Shown here: positions 58,649 through 64,000 of the stretch, in pieces
Layout of the letters: each line of letters opens with the position of its first letter
Position numbering within the stretch: position 1 is the first letter of the stretch
NCBI GenBank assembly: GCA_038363925.1
Contig: JAQQWL010000001.1
Location: 1,984,001 to 2,048,000 of the forward strand
Origin: Apiospora phragmitis
Taxonomy: Eukaryota; Ascomycota; Sordariomycetes; Amphisphaeriales; Apiosporaceae
DNA length: 64,000 nucleotides
Direction of reading: 5' to 3'
Position numbers and translations under genes: made by a program
The notes under the pieces: generated by a model
The model's database searches: none
Told to the model about the DNA's origin: nothing
The model's input: the letters and a program-made list of their open reading frames with translations, nothing else

Positions 58649-60747
58649 TTAAAGCAAACCAGCGGCCTTCAGATCTGCCAAGATCCGGTCATTCTCTGTG
58701 ACTGGACGACGTAAGCGCTTACGATACTCGCCGGTATCGATGTAGTTCTCCCAGAACTTGATGCCCTCGATGCCCTCTTCCCGGCACAGGACGCCGCGCT
58801 CTTCAGCCATCTCAAGCTCTTCCTCGGCAACAGCGATGCTCCAGCTGAAACGCTCTGCAACGTCTTGCGCAGTGACACCTCGCCCAAATTCTTGCCAGTC
58901 CCAAGACACCTCACTGTCAGGGGGGATGTCGTGCAAGTCACGAAGCCATGAAAGGAGAGCCTTGACTGTGGCCTCGTCGGTTCGGTCTCGGCTCTGCGCA
59001 ACCATGACACCGCTCTTGAACGTGCGCAGCCGGACTGGTAGTTTCAACTTCTCCCAGAGCCGAGCCGCCTTTTCGAAATCATTAGGGCTGACCAGCTCGA
59101 CACCACCGCGCGCCCGGTTGAACATGGCCCACAGGTCAACCAAGCTCATGATGCCTCCGGCTTTTTTGAGTACACCTCTAGCATCGTCCGTCAGGAACTC
59201 GGCGAGGTTGCGGGACAACTCAGACAGGTAAAGTGACTCCGAGGCAGAGCCGCTCCCTCCGCCAACGATATCCTTGGTCGTTATCAGACCAAGCTGACTG
59301 GCAGACTCTGCCAGTAACGCATTAGCCTCTGTAGTGGCGTTATCTGAGCCTCCGTTGACCTGCCGCGCAAACGACTCGGCAAGGGCCACAATTTCCTTTG
59401 CTGATGCCATGAGAGCCTCGAGATCCTCAAACGAGGTGCCGATCATAAGTTCATTATTCCTACGTCTGTCGAGACCCATTTGCTCGAGACCCGCTATCCC
59501 TGCGGTCTTAGTTCGGCCAGCGCCGGAACCGGTGCGCGATAGGGTGCCATTGTCACCTTCGGCCGCTCTATTTGCCCTTGGAATGGGTGGGGCCTCCTGA
59601 AGCAGCCATTTGCGCTGAACCATGCACACCTTGAGACGTTCATAGAAGATCTTCTCACCACCAGCTCGGAAGGATATCTTCACACTCTCCAGAGTTTCTA
59701 GACCCGTCACGTTGCCTGTCGTCAGAACCGGCCCAGGAGAATCGGTCCGTGGGGTAACTGGGGATATCGACGGTGAAACGTCTTGAGATATCAAAGGAGC
59801 ACCGCAAATCTCGCAGGACAACAGGGAAGGGTGGTTTTCGAAAGTACACCGCGGGCAGTGGAAGCCTGAGCCAGCGCCGGAATCTAACTTGGACGTTGAT
59901 GTCGCCGGGCTGAAGTCGGCTCCGGAAGGCGACGACCCACTATATCCGTCTGCTGTCGGTCTCGTGTCGCGAGGTAGAGGGCTGAACCCCGACTGCGGGC
60001 GAGCAACTATCCCAGGCGCTGCCTGACGGCTCGTTGCGTTGTTGATGGATGCTTTCAAAACGTGGGTCAATGCCGGTTTGATGCCACAAGCCAAGCACGG
60101 CGGTAGAGGTGTATGAACATTCGCAGTGGTCGGGTCGAAATTGGACGGCACTGGATTCGGGAAACTGCAGATGGTGCAGACCCAGGTAGCAGATGTGACC
60201 TGTACCGGAGCTGCAGGTGAAGCGCGCGCAGATGAATGCGGTAAAGGTGACGAGGGACTGAAGGCGGCGGCAGCTGCGCGAGATTGGATTGAGGATCGCT
60301 TGGCGGGTTTGGGAATTAGTGTAACTTTTGCCGATGACTTTAAGAAGCCGGCCTATTTACCATTTGGATTAGCAAACTCCAAGTCTTCATATATGGCCGG
60401 CAAGGTGTTGTCTTACATAAAACTCGTACCTTTCGATATCTTTCAGGTCCAGCGCAACGGAGTGCTTTCTGGGTTCCTGGCTATCGACATAGCAGATTCG
60501 ATGAGTCGTCAAGTACACCTGCCCCTTTTGCTGATTTGGAAGCTTGTACTTCCTGGCAAGATATCATCTGTCAGCCGTCGTCGCACACAAGACAGAAGCC
60601 GCGAGAGCAGATTGAAAGCACGAACACGCCGGGCAAAACAACTCACCCCTCATAGAGCCCCACATTGTCCTGGACAAAGGTGAGAGCTTCGCCATCAAGA
60701 TAGGACGGCCTGAGGGCAGTAGTGAGATCGATGTGTTTTAAAAACAT
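58649..60747 (-). CDS. vps36: ESCRT-II subunit Vps36
   Basis: Three exons: 60747-60647, 60552-60417 and 60352-58649; 646 residues. Part of ESCRT-II on endosomes, sorting ubiquitinated cargo into multivesicular bodies. The N-terminal GLUE domain begins MFLKHIDLTTALRPSYLDGE and YKLPNQQKGQVYLTTHRI, and is interrupted by two NZF zinc fingers as in yeast: Cys138/141/165/168 and Cys245/248/259/262. GLUE resumes at about 295 (LESVKISFRAGGEKIFYERLK). The EAP45/Vps36 winged-helix core follows from about 360 (ELMIGTSFEDLEALMASAKEI to the end ILADLKAAGLL). The first two exons supply the start of GLUE and are needed for the family N-terminus. Confidence 0.95.
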
Positions 60748-61497
60748 TCGTCATAGCGGTCGTTCTAGTATAAAGGAAGGACAGCCTCCCGGTCAGACGT
60801 CGCTGGATGTTGAGGGAGCAGTTGGGTTATGGATAGGTATGTTGCGCAGGATGGAGTCTGTTAGGTGTCGCATGTGCCTTGGAGCTATGTAATGTAGTAG
60901 TGGTAGGCGATAGCTCTCTCTTATCAGATACCGAGGCGCCGTTACGTGGGTTGCGAACTTGCGACAGTACAGCCTGCATTGCCTCAGGTAATTGATGGGA
61001 AATGCTGCCGGAAGTTCATATGACCGATCACCGGAGACCCCAAACCCGCTTAGGTAAGAAGTCAAGGTGCTAAAATTGAATGGGCCCCCAAATGCGGTGC
61101 GCGCTTGACTGGCTTTTGCTTTTGATTGATTGATTGATTGTTCCTCTGCCAGGGTACTTCCACACTGTGATTTGCACACGCAGCCCATCACTGAAGCCTA
61201 AACCCTCTCACTCCCCCCAACTTCTTCTCCAGTGCCTCTCTTCCTTTGACCTACTCGTCATCCGAAAAGTCCTTTCATCATTCCACCCTCCATTTCCGAC
61301 AAGAAAACCACACCCTTTCTTTGTCAAGATCTGTTAATGATATTCTTCATAAACACCATATCCTAGATTCTTGACATCCAGTCTCCCGGCTTGCGATCGC
61401 AGCCCCCATACTTTTATTCGTTGCATACTAACCACTTGGAAGCCGCTCATCCCGCTTTTTCTGGGTTTTGACAACCATCCACACAACACCCTACACA
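60748..61497. promoter_or_regulatory. divergent promoter VPS36 / THP3-like
   Basis: 750 bp with no gene. The THP3-like side is strongly C/T-rich, typical of a fungal promoter and leader. Confidence 0.4.
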
Positions 61498-63280
61498 ATG
61501 TCCTGGGCATCAGCAACGCCCCCGGGCACCCAGCCAGCCTATGCCAGCTATGCACATGGTGAGTACAATACTCCTGCTCCTCATCCCTTCGTCACACTCC
61601 CGTCATATTCGACATGATCCGCGATTCCCTACTCCTCACCCCTTGGGTACACTCCCATCACCATATTCGACATCATCCGCGACTCCACCGCCATCAAAAT
61701 CCTGTCCTCGGATTAATGCTAATATGGTGTCCTCTCCAGCTGCTACGGCCTACACACCAGTCCCTGTTCGCCAGGGCTTCGGCCAACCGTATACCCTCCA
61801 GCCTCAATACGCGGCGTATGCCACCCCTACTAATCCGCCGCCTGCTCCTGCGGCTCCTCCTGCAGAACCCCAACAGCAGCAACAGAAGATGGACTGGCCT
61901 GATAAAGTCAGGTCGTATGTGCAACGGTCCTTCGAATCAAAAAATATGCTTCCCGACGTGTCTCGCGAGGAGATGGAAGCTAAGTTGAAAGAAACAATCA
62001 GCCATGCCAAAGACGCTGGTATTATGTATACCACGGACTGGGACAGCATGCCTCTACCACAGATGTTGGTTCGGACGCAAAGGGCTGCCCAGCTCGAAGC
62101 GCAGCGCGCTACTCAGATGTTGGCTTCAGTTTGGTTGAATCCAGCAATGGCAGCGCCCTCGGCAGACCCGGCTCGTGCTACCAACCATCACAACTCTAAA
62201 AAGGAAATCGTCTGACCTTAGCGAGAGTGATCCTTCTACTGGAACCCCTTGGCGTAGTAACAAGAAGCTGTCTCTTTCGGATCGCATCAGCCAACCCCCC
62301 GGCTTGGATAGTAAGTCTCTCAAGCAGGCCGAGAAAGCCGAGAACCGGAAGCAGCGATTCAACACCGCCGAGTACAAAACGTATCGATCTCCTAGTCCTC
62401 CACCGCCCACCGGTCCTATCCTCGGAACTTGTACAAATCTTGAGAAGAACTATCTTCGTCTGACTGCGCCCCCCAAACCCTCCCTTGTCCGACCAGAGCA
62501 CATATTGCACCAAACTCTGGATTTACTGAAGAAGAAGTGGCGAAAGGAGAACAACTACAACTATATCTGTGACCAGTTCAAGTCATTACGACAGGACTTG
62601 ACCGTTCAACGTATCAAGAACGAGTTTACCGTCTCGGTTTACGAGATCCATGCCCGAATCGCCCTCGAGAAGGGGGATCTTGGTGAGTATAATCAGTGCC
62701 AGACTCAACTTCGTGCACTGTACGCTTCGGGCATCAAGGGAAATGCCGTTGAGTTCAAGGCCTACCGTATTCTTTACTTCATTCATACCTCGAACCGTAC
62801 TGCGTTGAATGACGCTATTGCCGATCTAACCACAGCAGATAAGGAGGAACGGGCCATCAAGCACGCTTTGGAAGTGCGGTCCGCGCTCGCCCTTGGAAAC
62901 TATCACCGGTTCTTCCAACTTTACCTTGACGTTCCCAATATGGGAGCATATCTTATGGATATGTTCGTCAAGCGAGAGCGCCTGGCGGCACTGGCGAATA
63001 TGTGCAAAGCGTGAGTTGCTTCCATTTTACTCTCCGAACGAATACGCGATGCTAACTGTATTTTAGTTACAAACCAGACTTCAAATTGCGATTCATTACT
63101 GAGGAGCTCGCCTTCGAGTCAGATGCCGAGGCCGCGCAGTTCATCATTGATCACAACGGCCAGCATTTACTTGTCGAGCGCGAAGACTCGATCATTTTCA
63201 TGGCAGGTAATGCCAAACAACTGTTTGAGACTGCCCGAGCAGATGCCCACCGGAGAGTCGACTTGAAGGGCCAGATCTGA
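61498..63280 (+). CDS. thp3: SAC3/GANP-domain protein, Thp3/LENG8-like, one frameshift
   Basis: Three exons: 61498-61558, 61740-63010 and 63067-63280; 514 residues after removing one extra base. Yeast Thp3 works with Csn12 in transcription elongation and mRNA maturation in the nucleus. The N-terminus is Pro/Gln/Ala-rich, then DWPDKVRSYVQRSF (conserved entry helix), a basic linker (RKSSDLSESDPS) and the SAC3/PCI domain from about residue 245: NLEKNYLRLTAPPKPSLVRP, FKSLRQDLTVQRIKNEFTV, YEIHARIALEKGDLGEYNQC, and the last exon YKPDFKLRFI...FIIDHNGQ. The frame breaks at an A run near 62200-62204 (five A, four expected); correction makes exon phases agree. As read, the SAC3 domain would be lost. 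Confidence 0.87.
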
Positions 63281-64000
63281 TCCTTTTCCATACTTCGTTT
63301 TCTACTTTCTTGCTTTCTCACGCCAGCATCATTGTTTCGCGCCAATTCTTCGTAGGCGTCCCCAGGGGATCTCGCATCTCGTAGTCCCCATACCTAGTCC
63401 TATGTCCCGGCGACCTCGATGCAGCGAATCCACGAAGGCATGATTGAATTCGTATGGAAATTCCAACGACATTCCATTGCTGGCTGGTTTTGGATGCTTG
63501 TTTGGTCTGCAAATCCAGCCGGTCTTGTGATGTGAGCTGTCGACATCCCTTGAACTCAACAGACATTCATCATCGCCCATCAGAAACTCGCATCACGTAC
63601 TCAAGTCGAGTCATGCAACTTGATTCTATATGATGAATGAGTTATATCGGGGGAGGAGGGGGTTTGGGATGCATCCCATGAGTGGTTGCAGGCGAGAGAT
63701 GGCCAGAATGGTAGCCGATGCGAAATTGTGGACCACTTTTGGTGGATGACGAATAAATACGGCCGGCGTTCGATGGAGTGTATAGCGAGAGGGTGAAGGG
63801 CTCTTGGCATTTTTTGGACTGAGTGGTCTTGCTGATACCCCCAAACGAGCATGGCTTAGAGGATGCATTTACTGGCGTTCATGGCGCTTAGGAGGCTTGG
63901 CCAACCCGCTGACGGCAAGATCAGGTGATTTTTATATATACAGTAGTTTGGTATAGTATATTAAACGTGTCTGAGTTACTGGGTGTCTGACGGGCTCTCA
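63281..64000. other. intergenic at window end
   Basis: 720 bp downstream of the THP3-like gene. No coding signal recognised. Confidence 0.4.

Noticed and set aside
1..64000. tRNA, rRNA genes or a secondary-metabolite core gene
   Set aside because: None recognised on either strand by eye; no PKS, NRPS or terpene-synthase motifs. A tRNA scan would settle the first point.

Overview
The window is nuclear DNA of a filamentous ascomycete (Pezizomycotina). Genes carry short GT-AG introns, about 50-180 nt, with CTAAC/CTGAC-type branch sites. The proteins are fungal types: a HOS3-type deacetylase, NBP35, Vps36, a LysM secreted protein, a cutinase-family esterase, tannase and a fungal S9 peptidase. 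A Fot1-like transposon is present, killed by mutations of the RIP (repeat-induced point mutation) type. The secreted enzymes suggest a plant-associated or plant-debris lifestyle, but the species cannot be told from this sequence.

Layout. 0-20 kb is mostly housekeeping: a Cys-rich protein cut by the window edge, Ras, a 5.3-kb stretch without a recognisable gene, a small mitochondrial protein built from two copies of one motif, a molybdopterin-binding-domain protein with 9-nt and 18-nt exons, GMF/Aim7, NBP35 and HOS3. 20-27 kb holds a TauD-like sulfonate dioxygenase, an anion:cation-symporter MFS permease and a flavin monooxygenase. The first two share a divergent promoter containing a perfect match to the fungal CYS3/MetR site, which suggests a sulfur-scavenging set. 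27-45 kb is rich in secreted proteins: a GPI-type SGNH hydrolase, tannase/feruloyl esterase, CE5 esterase, LysM protein and M28 aminopeptidase. It is interrupted by an AAA ATPase whose first exon resembles the histone H3 tail, and by the dead Fot1-like element. 45-64 kb holds a two-motif phospholipase D, a 2OG-Fe(II) oxygenase, a GPI-type surface protein, a DPP5-like peptidase, a mitochondrial-type orphan, Vps36 and a Thp3-like SAC3-domain protein.

Two points cut across the annotation. First, at least 13 one-base insertions or deletions, most of them in G/C runs, break otherwise well-conserved genes, including Ras exactly in its P-loop. Ras and Thp3 are unlikely pseudogenes, so uncorrected sequencing error is the simplest reading, and affected genes are annotated as single genes with the lesion marked. 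Second, the most novel biological feature is the AAA ATPase that begins MPREVRTKQTARRS, where RTKQTAR is identical to residues 2-8 of mature histone H3.
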